From NCBI RefSeq assembly GCF_018614095.1, contig NZ_JAGGOY010000029.1, forward strand, positions 42,111 to 106,110: a stretch of DNA of 64,000 nucleotides. The letters are read 5' to 3'. The position numbers and the translations under genes are program-made. How positions within the stretch are numbered: position 1 is the stretch's first letter; each line of letters begins with the position of its first letter. This document shows positions 27,204 to 35,843 of this stretch, in pieces. The notes under the pieces are model-generated. The model had not been told where the DNA came from. It did no database searches and saw only the letters and a program-made list of their open reading frames with translations. The DNA comes from Streptomyces sp. ISL-87 (GTDB taxonomy: Bacteria > Actinomycetota > Actinomycetes > Streptomycetales > Streptomycetaceae).

Positions 27204-27271
27204 AAAAGGGGCCTGATGTGCCAAGGCGAGGGTCCTTCGGGGCGCTCCCGGGGGCATCGGGCCCCTTTTTT
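27204..27271 (+). terminator. intrinsic terminator with T6 tail and no gene in front
   Basis: A long hairpin: 15-bp outer stem (27204-27218 with 27252-27266-type pairing, one G-T pair), a structured interior, and six T residues. This is the only classical U-tract terminator I found in the window. No CDS ends before it on the plus strand, so it either ends a short RNA or attenuates ndh transcription. The rest of the 514-bp gap before ndh shows no gene. Confidence 0.8.
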
Positions 27272-27468
27272 GCGCGCGTTCGTGCGAACCGTGGAGACCG
27301 CCGGGTCCTGGCGGTAGGTATCCACGAAGCCGGTGGTCTACTCCGTTTTCGGCCTGAGAGGCCAGTTCAGGACGGGTGAACAACGACTCCCGATACACCC
27401 TGGTTCCCCTCTCGCGCCATGACCTCGGTCACGTGGGCGGCGGAGTGTAGCAGAGGCTCCCGGACACC

Positions 27469-27513
27469 TTGTGAAGGGGCTCACGAGCGACACCCCTTTG
27501 GGTGCTGGATACT
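27469..27513 (+). promoter_or_regulatory. second Rex-like operator and -10 of ndh
   Basis: ttgtgaaggggctcacga (27469-27486) matches the Rex consensus at 12 of 14 positions, left half perfect. GATACT (27508-27513) sits 7 nt before the ndh ATG, so transcription would start at or next to the ATG and the operator would cover the -35 region. From memory, the S. coelicolor ndh homologue is among reported Rex targets. Confidence 0.65.
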
Positions 27514-27519
27514 CGTTCC

Positions 27520-28905
27520 ATGAGCACCACGGAGCGTCCCAGGATCCTCGTTGTAGGAGGTGGGTACGTAGGCCTGTACGCAGCCAAGCGCATCATGAAG
27601 AAGATGCGCTACGGCGAGGCGACCGTCACGGTCGTCGACCCGCGCTCGTACATGACCTACCAGCCCTTCCTCCCTGAAGTGGCCGCAGGCAGCATCTCGC
27701 CTCGGCACGTCGTCGTCCCGCTGCGACGCGTGCTGCCCAAGGCTGAGGTTCTCACCGGCCGGGTCACCACCATCGACCAGGACCGCAAGGTCGCCGTCGT
27801 CACGCCGCTGGTCGGCGAGGCGTACGAGCTGCCCTTCGACTACCTGGTGATCGCGCTCGGCGCCGTCTCCCGCACCTTCCCGATCCCCGGCCTCGCCGAA
27901 CAGGGCATCGGCATGAAGGGCGTCGAAGAGGGCATCGGCCTGCGCAACCACGTCCTTGAGCAGCTCGACAAGGCCGAGTCCACGACGGACGAGAACGTCC
28001 GCCGCAAGGCCCTCACCTTCGTCTTCGTCGGCGGCGGCTTCGCCGGTGCGGAGACCATCGGCGAGGTCGAGGACATGGCCCGCGACGCCGCGAAGTACTA
28101 CACCACCATCAAGCGCGAGGACATGCGCTTCATCCTGGTGGACGCGGCCGACAAGATCCTTCCCGAGGTCGGGCCCAAGCTCGGCACCTGGGGCAAGGAG
28201 CACCTCGAGTCGCGCGGCATCGAGATCTACCTCAGCACCTCCATGGACTCCTGCGTGGACGGCCACGTGGTGCTGAAGAACGGCCTCGAGGTCGACTCCA
28301 ACACGATCGTGTGGACCGCGGGCGTCAAGCCCAACCCGGCGCTGGCCCGCTACGGCCTGCCGCTCGGCCCGCGCGGCCACGTGGACTGCGCCCCGACCCT
28401 CCAGGTCCAGGGCACGGACTACATCTGGGCCGCCGGCGACAACGCCCAGGTCCCGGACGTCGCCTCCCGCAAGGCCGGCGTCGAGAACGCCTGGTGCCCG
28501 CCGAACGCCCAGCACGCGCTGCGCCAGGCCAAGGTCCTCGGCGACAACGTCATCTCGGGCATGCGGGGCTTCCCGCAGCACGAGTACGCGCACTCCAACA
28601 AGGGTGCGGTGGCGGGCCTCGGCCTCCACAAGGGCGTCGCGATGATCGTCATGGGCAAGGTGAAGATCAAGCTCAAGGGCCGGCTCGCCTGGTACATGCA
28701 CCGCGGCTACCACGGCATGGCCATGCCGACCTGGAACCGCAAGATCCGCGTCTTCGCCGACTGGACCCTCGGCATGTTCCTCAAGCGCGAGGTCGTCTCC
28801 CTCGGCGCGCTGGAGAGCCCGCGCGAGGAGTTCTACGAGGCCGCCAAGCCGGCGCCGGCTCCGTCCGCCGCCTCGGCTCCGGCCGCCAAGGCCAAGGCCT
28901 CCTGA
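27520..28905 (+). CDS. ndh: type II NADH dehydrogenase
   Basis: The 461-residue single-subunit enzyme transfers electrons from NADH to menaquinone without proton pumping. The FAD-binding GxGxxG is VVGGGYVGLYAA (about 9-20), the NADH-binding one VFVGGGFAGAETIGE (about 165), and the FAD-contacting IWAAGDNAQVP lies near 308. The C terminus (about 375-430) holds amphipathic and hydrophobic helices for membrane attachment, then a Lys/Ala/Pro tail. ATG 27520 is preferred over an in-frame GTG/CTG-type start at 27502 because the -10 hexamer lies between them. No ribosome site is visible, consistent with leaderless translation. Confidence 0.95.
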   Translation: MSTTERPRILVVGGGYVGLYAAKRIMKKMRYGEATVTVVDPRSYMTYQPFLPEVAAGSISPRHVVVPLRRVLPKAEVLTGRVTTIDQDRKVAVVTPLVGEAYELPFDYLVIALGAVSRTFPIPGLAEQGIGMKGVEEGIGLRNHVLEQLDKAESTTDENVRRKALTFVFVGGGFAGAETIGEVEDMARDAAKYYTTIKREDMRFILVDAADKILPEVGPKLGTWGKEHLESRGIEIYLSTSMDSCVDGHVVLKNGLEVDSNTIVWTAGVKPNPALARYGLPLGPRGHVDCAPTLQVQGTDYIWAAGDNAQVPDVASRKAGVENAWCPPNAQHALRQAKVLGDNVISGMRGFPQHEYAHSNKGAVAGLGLHKGVAMIVMGKVKIKLKGRLAWYMHRGYHGMAMPTWNRKIRVFADWTLGMFLKREVVSLGALESPREEFYEAAKPAPAPSAASAPAAKAKAS

Positions 28906-28938
28906 CCCGGGCCGACCGCCGGTAAACACAGCACGATC

Positions 28939-28981
28939 CCGAAGGGTCTCCCGCCATCCGTGGTGCGGGCGGCCCCTTCGG
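28939..28981 (+). terminator. terminator of ndh
   Basis: 8-bp outer stem ccgaaggg/cccttcgg enclosing a second stem cccgc/gcggg, followed by gtttcc. Confidence 0.65.
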
Positions 28982-29051
28982 CGTTTCCTGCTGCTTACCC
29001 GGGCCCCGGGTGGGGTAAAGGCTTGGGCCGGAGCCTTTCTGGAGGTGCGCC

Positions 29052-30392
29052 ATGACCGACGCCGCGTCGCGGCTGGCCGTTCTTTGCGAGACCCTGCTGG
29101 GCGCCCCCCTGCCCGTGCGCATCCGCGCCTGGGACGGCAGCGAGGCCGGCCCGGCCACAGGGCCCGTCCTCCTCGTCCGCCACCGCCGCGCGCTGCGCCG
29201 GGTGCTGTGGAAGCCGGGCGAGCTGGGCCTGGCCCGCGCCTGGGTCGCGGGCGAGATCACCGTCGAGGGGGACCTGTTCGAACTGCTGGACCGCGTGGCG
29301 GTGCTGTTCTGGGAACGCACCCCGCTCCCGCGCCCGCCCGCCGACGAGCCGCTGACGGCCCCCGCGGGGGTGGGTCCCGGCGGGCTGGCCGGACTGCTGC
29401 GCGACCCCGCGCGGCGGGCAGCGGTACGGGAACTCCTCGCGATGTCCCGGCCGTGGACCCCGCCCGCGCCGCCCGGCGAGGAGGTGCCCCGGCGCAGCGG
29501 GCCGCGCCACACGCGGCAGGCCGACCGGCAGGCCATCAGCCACCACTACGACGTCGGCAACGATTTCTACGAGCGGGTGCTCGGCCCCTCGATGGTGTAC
29601 TCCTGCGCGTACTGGAGCCCCGGCGGAAGCCTGGAGGACGCCCAGCGCGACAAACTCGACCTGGTCTCCCGCAAGCTGGCCCTGAAGCCCGGAGACCGGC
29701 TCCTCGACGTCGGCTGCGGCTGGGGCTCCATGGCACTGCACGCGGCCCGCGAGTACGGCGCCCGGGTCACCGGCATCACGCTCTCGCGGGAGCAGGCCGT
29801 GTACGCCCGTAAGAGGGTCGCCGAGGAGGGCCTGGCCGACCTGGTCGACATCCGGGTCCAGGACTACCGGGACGTCAAGGACGGCCCGTACGACGCCATT
29901 TCCTCGATCGGCATGGCCGAACACGTCGGCGCCGACCGCTACCGCGAATACGCCCGCACCCTGCACGCCCTGCTGCGCCCCGGCGGGCGCCTGCTGAACC
30001 ACCAGATCGCCCGGCCTCCCGAGCCCGACGAAGCGGCGTACCGGATCGACGAGTTCATCGACGCGTACGTCTTCCCCGACGGGGCGCTGTCCCCGCTCGG
30101 CACCACGGTCGGAGAGCTGGAGCGGGCCGGCTTCGAGGTCCGCGACGTGGAGGCGCTGCGCGAGCACTACGGGCTCACCCTGCGGGCGTGGGTGGCGCGG
30201 CTGGAGGAGCACTGGGACGAGGCGGTGCGGCTCACCTCGCCCGGGCGGGCCCGGGTGTGGCTGCTGTACATGGCGGCCTCCGCGCTCGGCTTCGAACACA
30301 ACCGGCTCGGCGTCAACCAGGTCCTCGCGGTGCGGCCCGCGCCGCCCGGTGAGCTGGGGCTGCCGCTGCGGCTGCGCACCTGGGGCGCGTAG
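29052..30392 (+). CDS. cyclopropane-fatty-acyl-phospholipid synthase family methyltransferase
   Basis: 446 residues. The N-terminal 130 residues form the small domain of CFA synthases (RHRRALRRVLW, LGLARAWVAGEITVEGDLFE). The C-terminal half is a SAM methyltransferase: H-H-Y-D-V-GNDFY, VYSCAYW, SAM loop DVGCGWGSMALHAA (about 217), GITLSREQ and SSIGMAEHVG, all typical CFAS landmarks. The enzyme transfers a methylene or methyl group to unsaturated acyl chains of membrane lipids; the exact product cannot be told. The ribosome site tggaggtgc is good. A terminator follows and separates it from the convergent ABC operon. Confidence 0.93.
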   Translation: MTDAASRLAVLCETLLGAPLPVRIRAWDGSEAGPATGPVLLVRHRRALRRVLWKPGELGLARAWVAGEITVEGDLFELLDRVAVLFWERTPLPRPPADEPLTAPAGVGPGGLAGLLRDPARRAAVRELLAMSRPWTPPAPPGEEVPRRSGPRHTRQADRQAISHHYDVGNDFYERVLGPSMVYSCAYWSPGGSLEDAQRDKLDLVSRKLALKPGDRLLDVGCGWGSMALHAAREYGARVTGITLSREQAVYARKRVAEEGLADLVDIRVQDYRDVKDGPYDAISSIGMAEHVGADRYREYARTLHALLRPGGRLLNHQIARPPEPDEAAYRIDEFIDAYVFPDGALSPLGTTVGELERAGFEVRDVEALREHYGLTLRAWVARLEEHWDEAVRLTSPGRARVWLLYMAASALGFEHNRLGVNQVLAVRPAPPGELGLPLRLRTWGA

Positions 30393-30414
30393 CCCCGCAT
30401 GGGGGACGGGAACG

Positions 30415-30446
30415 GGAAGGGCCCCGGGGCGTGTTGGGGCCCTTCC
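30415..30446. terminator. terminator between convergent genes
   Basis: 11-bp perfect stem ggaagggcccc/ggggcccttcc with a 10-nt loop. Confidence 0.8.
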
Positions 30447-30485
30447 GTGTCACTGCCCGCCTGACTGTCGGTCTGCCTGCCGCTC

Positions 30486-33038
30486 CTACTCGGTCTTGAT
30501 GGCCGTCAGCATGTTCAGCCGGGCGGCGCTGCGGGCGGGCCACATGGCCGCCAGGACGCCGACCACGCCGGCGAGCAGGAGGAAGATCCCGATCCGCTCG
30601 TACGGGAGGACCAGCTCGTAGCCGGGTACCGACTCACTGAGCGTGGAGCCGACCGCCCAGGCGAGGAAGACGCCGACGACGATGCCGAGGACCGCGCCGA
30701 AGAGCGAGATGACCACGGCCTCCAGGCGGATCATGTTCTTGACCCGGCTCCGGTCCAGACCGATCGCCCGGAGCATGCCGATCTCCTGCGTCCGCTCGAA
30801 GACGGACATCGCCAGGGTGTTGACGACACCGAGCACCGAGATGATCAGCGCCATGCCGAGCAGGCCGTACATGATGTTCAGCGCCAGGCTGACGACGCCG
30901 CCCATCTCGTTGCGCATGTCCTGCTGGGTGGCGAGGGAGATCGCCGGGTTGTTGCCCAGCGCGTCGAGGACGGCCTTCTCACCGGCCTTCGACTCGCCGC
31001 CCGTGGTGTTGACGTAGACCTCGGGGATGTACGGGTCCTCCGAGTGGGCGCCGAGGATCTTGTCGTCGAGGACGTAGGGCGAGAGCAGTCCTTCGAGGTC
31101 CTTGTAGACCGCGCCGACCTTGAGCGTTTCCTTCTTGCCGTCGTCGTACTGGACCTGGAGGGAGCTGCCGACCGCGAGCTTGTTCTTCTCGGCGGTCTTC
31201 TCCGCGACCGCGACCTCGCCCTTGCCGAGGCTGCTCAGCGAGCCGCTGACCACGTCGACGTTCAGCATCTGGCCGATGGCGGCGGGGTTCACGCCGGAGG
31301 CCGACCTGAACTCGTCGCCGATCTTCAGGTAGCCGGCGGTCTGCGGGGAGACCGCCTTGACGCCCGGGGCCTTGGCCAGGGCCTCGATGACGGACCTGTC
31401 CAGGCTGCCGCCGCCCATGGCCATGGAGACCTTGTAGTCGGCCTTGATCTTGTCGGTGCTCATCCGGTCCACGGCCTTGCCCATGGTGATGCCGAGCACC
31501 GACAGGGTGGTGACGAGGGTGAGGCCGATGGCGAGGGACGCGGCGGTCACGGCGGTACGGCGCGGGTTGCGGACGGCGTTCTGCGCGGCCAGCTTGCCGG
31601 GCACCCCGAAGACCTTCTCCAGCAGCGGCCGGACGCCGGCGATCAGCGGCCGCGACAGCAGCGGGAGCAGCACGATCAGGTCGATGAGGAGGAAGAACGC
31701 GCCGGCGCCGATGCTGTAGCGGCCGTTCTCGCCGCCCGCGGAGACGCCGGCCAGGACCGTGGCGATGCCGGCCAGGCCGAGGATGCTGCCGATGATGTTG
31801 CGCGCGACCAGGGACTTCATGGTGGCCGGCAGGTGGGCGCTGCCCATGGCCGCGACCGGGGGGATCCGGCCGGTGCGCCAGGCGGGGAACACGGCGGCGA
31901 CCATGGTGACGAACACGCCGATGACGATGGCCGCGATGATCGTCGACGGGGCGACGACCAGGTCGCCGGCCGGGATCTTGGCGCCGAGGGAGTCCATCAG
32001 GGACCGCATCCCGACCGCCAGGCCGATACCGGTGAGCAGGCCGACGGTGGAGGAGATGAGGCCGACGACCAGGGCCTCGGTCATGACCGAGTTGACGACC
32101 TGGCCACGCTTGGCGCCGACGGCGCGCAGCAGGGCCAGCTCCTTGGTGCGCTGGGCGACCAGCATGGTGAAGGTGTTGTAGATCAGGAAGATGCCGACGA
32201 AGAGCGCGATGCCGGCGAAGACGAGCAGCATGGTGCTCATGCCGCTCATCTCCCTCTCGATGGACTCGGCCTGGTCGGCGGCGAGCTGGGCCCCGGTCTG
32301 GGCCTTGGTGTTCTTGCCGTCGACCAGCGGGGTGATGTCGGTGAGCAGCTGGTCGGCGGAGGTGCCGGCCTTGGCGCTGACGGAGAGCTCGGAGTAGAAG
32401 CCGGGCTGGAGGTACAGCTTCTGGGCGACGGCGGTGTCGAAGAGGACGAGGCTGCCGCCCGCGTTGACCTGGCCGTCGTCGGTGGTGAAGACACCGGCGA
32501 GGGTGTACTCCTTCACCGGGCCGTTGGTGGCCACCCGGACCTTGTCGCCGACCTTGTACTTGCCCTTGTTCGCGGTCTCCTTGTCGAGGGCGATCTGGTC
32601 GGCGGTGGCCGGGCCGGCGCCGTCGGTGAAGGCGTAGCGGGGGTCCTTGCCGCCGTTCACCGGGGCGAAGTTGGAGCCGTTGTTGGCCCAGCCGTTGCCG
32701 ATCAGCTTGCCGTTCTCGTCGCCGACGCCGGCGAAGCCGGAGACCCGGCCGGTGGCGGTGTCGACGCCCTTGACGGCCTTGACCTTGTCGAGGGTCCGCT
32801 GGCTGATGCCGGGCTCGCCCTCCTTCTGGCCGTCGGCGTCGCGGCCCTGGCCGTACGAGGTCACGGAGACGGCGACGCCCTCGTAGCTCTTCGCGGACTG
32901 GCCGGAGAGGGCCTTGCTGAGGGTGTCGGTGAAGACGAGGGTGCCGGAGACGAAGGCGACGCCGAGTGTGACGGCGAGCACCGTCATCAGCAGCCTGGCC
33001 TTGTGCGCGAGGACATTGCGCAGGGCGGTACGGAACAT
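30486..33038 (-). CDS. ABC transporter permease, double FtsX domain (MacB type)
   Basis: An 850-residue permease. The first membrane helix (about 15-38) and a large extracytoplasmic domain (about 40-255) precede FtsX domain 1 (about 265-385: LIYNTFTMLVAQRTKELALLRAVGAKR). A second helix block, a second periplasmic domain (about 500-700) and FtsX domain 2 (about 710-848: LGVVNTLAMSVFERTQEIGMLRAIG) follow. It works with the ATPase encoded 69 nt upstream on the same strand. Such transporters extract or export lipoproteins, peptides or drugs; the substrate is unknown. The partial gene at 1-663 is a paralogue. Confidence 0.95.
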   Translation of the reverse strand: MFRTALRNVLAHKARLLMTVLAVTLGVAFVSGTLVFTDTLSKALSGQSAKSYEGVAVSVTSYGQGRDADGQKEGEPGISQRTLDKVKAVKGVDTATGRVSGFAGVGDENGKLIGNGWANNGSNFAPVNGGKDPRYAFTDGAGPATADQIALDKETANKGKYKVGDKVRVATNGPVKEYTLAGVFTTDDGQVNAGGSLVLFDTAVAQKLYLQPGFYSELSVSAKAGTSADQLLTDITPLVDGKNTKAQTGAQLAADQAESIEREMSGMSTMLLVFAGIALFVGIFLIYNTFTMLVAQRTKELALLRAVGAKRGQVVNSVMTEALVVGLISSTVGLLTGIGLAVGMRSLMDSLGAKIPAGDLVVAPSTIIAAIVIGVFVTMVAAVFPAWRTGRIPPVAAMGSAHLPATMKSLVARNIIGSILGLAGIATVLAGVSAGGENGRYSIGAGAFFLLIDLIVLLPLLSRPLIAGVRPLLEKVFGVPGKLAAQNAVRNPRRTAVTAASLAIGLTLVTTLSVLGITMGKAVDRMSTDKIKADYKVSMAMGGGSLDRSVIEALAKAPGVKAVSPQTAGYLKIGDEFRSASGVNPAAIGQMLNVDVVSGSLSSLGKGEVAVAEKTAEKNKLAVGSSLQVQYDDGKKETLKVGAVYKDLEGLLSPYVLDDKILGAHSEDPYIPEVYVNTTGGESKAGEKAVLDALGNNPAISLATQQDMRNEMGGVVSLALNIMYGLLGMALIISVLGVVNTLAMSVFERTQEIGMLRAIGLDRSRVKNMIRLEAVVISLFGAVLGIVVGVFLAWAVGSTLSESVPGYELVLPYERIGIFLLLAGVVGVLAAMWPARSAARLNMLTAIKTE

Positions 33039-33107
33039 GGTGGAGGCGTCCAGGATTGTCGAGGGCAGAATGCCGGGGTCAGCGGGGACGGGGGAGGGGG
33101 ATGTCCC

Positions 33108-33881
33108 TCAGCTGGTACGGCCCTTGGCGTCGAAGGCCTTCATGCGGTCGAGCACGCCATCGGCGGTGGGGCTCAGCATCTCGTCGACGATCCGGCCGTC
33201 GGCCAGGAAGATGACGCGGTCCGCGTAGGAGGCGGCGACCGGGTCGTGGGTGACCATCACGACGGTCTGGCCGAGCTCGCGGACCGAGTTGCGCAGGAAC
33301 CCGAGGACCTCGGCGCCGGAGCGGGAGTCGAGGTTTCCGGTGGGCTCGTCGCCGAAGATGATCTCGGGGCGGGAGGCCAGGGCGCGGGCCACGGCCACGC
33401 GCTGCTGCTGGCCGCCGGAGAGCTGCGCCGGGCGGTGCGAGAGGCGGTCGGAGAGGCCGACCATGCGGATCACGTTGTCCAGCCACTGCTTGTCCGGCTT
33501 GCGGCCGGCGATGTCCATCGGGAGCGTGATGTTCTCCAGGGCCGTCAGGGTCGGCAGCAGGTTGAAGGCCTGGAAGATGAAGCCGATCTTGTCGCGGCGC
33601 AGCTGGGTCAGCTGCTTGTCCTTGAGGGAGCCGAGCTCGGTCTCGCCGATGCGGACGGAGCCGGCGGAGAAGGTGTCCAGACCGGCGACGCAGTGCATCA
33701 GGGTGGACTTGCCGGAGCCCGAGGGACCCATGATCGCGGTGAACTGCCCCTGGGCGAAGTCCACGGAGACGTTGTCCAGGGCGACCACCTGGGTCTCGCC
33801 CTGGCCGTACACCTTCGACAGCTGCGTGGCGCGGGCGGCCACGGCCTGGGTGGTGTGCGGGGCGTAGTTCATGGTGGTCAC
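33108..33881 (-). CDS. ABC transporter ATP-binding protein (MacB/LolD type)
   Basis: 257 residues with Walker A GPSGSGKST (about 51), signature LSGGQQQR (about 152), Walker B IIFGDEPTGNLDSRSG (about 172) and an H-loop in VMVTHD. The LolD/MacB hallmark GNLDS and a typical 25-residue N-terminal extension are present. It is the first gene of a two-gene operon with the permease at 30486-33038. Confidence 0.96.
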   Translation of the reverse strand: MTTMNYAPHTTQAVAARATQLSKVYGQGETQVVALDNVSVDFAQGQFTAIMGPSGSGKSTLMHCVAGLDTFSAGSVRIGETELGSLKDKQLTQLRRDKIGFIFQAFNLLPTLTALENITLPMDIAGRKPDKQWLDNVIRMVGLSDRLSHRPAQLSGGQQQRVAVARALASRPEIIFGDEPTGNLDSRSGAEVLGFLRNSVRELGQTVVMVTHDPVAASYADRVIFLADGRIVDEMLSPTADGVLDRMKAFDAKGRTS

Positions 33882-34222
33882 AGGGGGACTCCTGACGAGC
33901 GGGCGACTGCGGTGTGGCGGGACTCTTCAATCCTCACCGCGCCCCCACCCTCCCCGGATCAGCCGAGGTGCCCGTTCACTGGCCCACTCGAGTCTGATCG
34001 CGGGCCCTTCAGCCTCCTCCTTTGGTATGACAGCGACCCCGAGATCGCCGACCGGAGGGCGGGGTGGCGCGCGGGGTGGCGTCCGGGGTGGCGTACGGCA
34101 TCGAAATCCCGTCATTCCCGTACCGGCGGTGATCGCGGGCGGGAGGGGGCCGACCGCGCGTTCTCGTGCCTGACGGGCCCTCAAGCGCCAATAAAATCAG
34201 ACAACATCGGAATGACGGCCAC
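33882..34222. other. gap between the ABC operon and bldA
   Basis: No gene seen. It holds three 12-bp direct repeats of the form ggggtggcgNNN (34061-34096) and AT-richer sequence around 34185-34215 (caataaaatcagacaac), which may contain the divergent ABC promoter. I cannot assign -35/-10 boxes there. Confidence 0.5.
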
Positions 34223-34250
34223 CTGACGAGCAGGGCGTTCCGGATAGGCT
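34223..34250 (+). promoter_or_regulatory. probable bldA promoter
   Basis: -35 CTGACG (34223-34228), 16-nt spacer, -10 TAGGCT (34245-34250). Transcription would start about 36 nt before the tRNA. Confidence 0.6.
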
Positions 34251-34293
34251 CAGCACACCGTTCACAGCTTTTGTGCGGGGGCTGCTGGGTCTT

Positions 34294-34375
34294 GCCCGGA
34301 TGGTGGAATGCAGACACGGCGAGCTTAAACCTCGCTGGCCTTCGGGCCGTGCCGGTTCAAGTCCGGCTCCGGGCA
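34294..34375 (+). tRNA. bldA: tRNA-Leu(UAA), bldA
   Basis: All parts of a class II tRNA fold: acceptor gcccgga/tccgggc, 3-bp D stem gtg/cac, anticodon stem gcgag/ctcgc with loop cttaaac (anticodon TAA at 34326-34328), a long variable arm ggcc-ttcg-ggcc, T stem gccgg/ccggc with loop ttcaagt, and discriminator A at 34375. CCA is not encoded. In Streptomyces the only tRNA reading UUA is bldA, whose late maturation delays translation of TTA-containing developmental and antibiotic-pathway genes. Streptomyces genomes carry a single such gene. Confidence 0.97.
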
Positions 34376-34511
34376 CTCCCGCAGTGGTCCTTTTTATCCC
34401 CTGCGCTTTGCCATGCCTTCTCCTAAGATCCTCCTTCAGCAGTAGGGTGCTTTCTTTGCGAACGCATTACTCTTGTTGCAAGGCCGCGCCCGGTGGCCAT
34501 GGAGGAGTGAG

Positions 34512-35369
34512 ATGAGGAGCAGTAACCCGGTCTTCTCGCGACGGGGGTTCAGCCGCGACGCCGGCGGCTACGCGGGCTTCGACGCGCAGTACCAGGCGCA
34601 GGCCGGGACCGCGACAAACCCGTATGCGACGAACCCGTACGCGACCGACCCGGCGACGGGTATGCCCCAGGCCCCGGTCCGCACCAACGCGATGACGATC
34701 GACGACGTCGTGAGCCGTACGGCCATGACGCTCGGCACGGTGATCCTGACGGCGACCATCGCCTGGATCGCCCTGCCCGTCGACGCCGCCAATCTCAACA
34801 AGTCGTACGGCATCGCCATCGGCGCCGCGCTCGTCGCGTTCGTCCTGGCGCTCGTCCAGTCCTTCAAGCGCAAGCCCACCCCGGCGGTCATCCTGGGCTA
34901 CGCGGCGTTCGAGGGTGTCTTCCTCGGCGTCATCAGCTCCGCCACCAGCACCTACATCGGCGCCGGCGCGGTCGTCCAGGCCGTACTCGGCACGATGTGC
35001 GTCTTCGCGGGCGTGCTCTTCGCGTACAAGATGCGCTGGATCCGCGTCACCCGCCGCTTCTACGGCTTCGTGATGGCCGCCGCCATGGGCTTCATGCTGC
35101 TCATGGTCGTCAACCTGCTCTTCACGCTCTTCGCGGGCGGTGACGGCCTCGGCTTCCGCAGCGGCGGCCTCGGCATCCTCTTCGGTGTCATCGGCGTCAT
35201 CCTCGGCGCCTGCTTCCTCGCCCTCGACTTCAAGCAGGTCGAGGACGGCGTGGCGTACGGCGCCCCGCGCGAGGAGGCATGGCTGGCGGCCTTCGGCCTC
35301 ACCATGACCCTGGTGTGGATCTACCTGGAGATGCTGCGGCTGGTCCAGATCCTCTCCGGCAACGACTAG
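34512..35369 (+). CDS. Bax inhibitor-1/YccA-family membrane protein
   Basis: 285 residues. ATG 34512 is preceded by ggaggag. A cytoplasmic N terminus (about 1-75) contains a repeated NPYAT unit. Seven hydrophobic helices follow (about 80-280), ending in LALDFKQVEDGVAYGAPREEAWLAAFG and the terminal WIYLEMLRLVQIL of this family. Bacterial members are proposed pH-sensitive calcium-leak channels. It is followed by a strong terminator and has no operon partners. Confidence 0.9.
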   Translation: MRSSNPVFSRRGFSRDAGGYAGFDAQYQAQAGTATNPYATNPYATDPATGMPQAPVRTNAMTIDDVVSRTAMTLGTVILTATIAWIALPVDAANLNKSYGIAIGAALVAFVLALVQSFKRKPTPAVILGYAAFEGVFLGVISSATSTYIGAGAVVQAVLGTMCVFAGVLFAYKMRWIRVTRRFYGFVMAAAMGFMLLMVVNLLFTLFAGGDGLGFRSGGLGILFGVIGVILGACFLALDFKQVEDGVAYGAPREEAWLAAFGLTMTLVWIYLEMLRLVQILSGND

Positions 35370-35409
35370 TCGTACCGGTGAGGCGGCGCCGACGCGCCGC
35401 GACAGCATG

Positions 35410-35448
35410 GGGAAGGCCCCGCGAGCACACCGCTCGCGGGGCCTTCCC
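35410..35448. terminator. strong bidirectional terminator
   Basis: Perfect 16-bp stem (35410-35425 with 35433-35448) and 7-nt loop. Confidence 0.9.
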
Positions 35449-35511
35449 GCGTCTAGGAGGGGGAACAGGGGACAGGGGTCGGGTGGGGGACGGTGAGGGA
35501 GGGGCGGGGGC

Positions 35512-35742
35512 TCAGCCGAACTTTCTCGCGGCCCTGCGCAGGTCGTACTCGTGGATGATCGCCTTGGCCTGGCCGTACGAGAGCTCGTGCGCGCCGCGCA
35601 GCCAGCTGACCTTCTCCTCGAACCGGACGAGGGAGGGGCCGTCGTCCACGGTACGGAGCCAGTCGGTGAGTTCACGACCGGTGGTGAGGGGGATTCTGTC
35701 GATCATGTTGCGGTGTGTCTGCTCGGAGAACTCTACGGACAT
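35512..35742 (-). CDS. DUF4287-type small protein
   Basis: 76 residues from ATG 35742, with ggaggcgccc directly before. The sequence is MSVEFSEQTHRNMIDRIPLT, then GRELTDWLRTVDDGP, then KVSWLRGAHELSYGQAKAII, the layout of DUF4287 proteins (small, helical, common in Streptomyces; related to the N-terminal part of some DUF5655 proteins). No role is known. It is monocistronic. Confidence 0.82.
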   Translation of the reverse strand: MSVEFSEQTHRNMIDRIPLTTGRELTDWLRTVDDGPSLVRFEEKVSWLRGAHELSYGQAKAIIHEYDLRRAARKFG

Positions 35743-35843
35743 GGGCGCCTCCGGAGGTATCGCCGTGCTGTTCTCTTCACGCCACCGTGCCGGAGAGTTC
35801 GCCTGTTGGCAATGGTGCCCGGGCGGCGCGTAAGGTCGGCCGG

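Noticed and set aside
26952..27317. Plus-strand frame with MNFVKFFTRKRG near the Rex-like site
   Set aside because: No ribosome site, and the frame runs through the terminator; the palindromes are better read as operator and hairpin. A leader peptide cannot be fully excluded.
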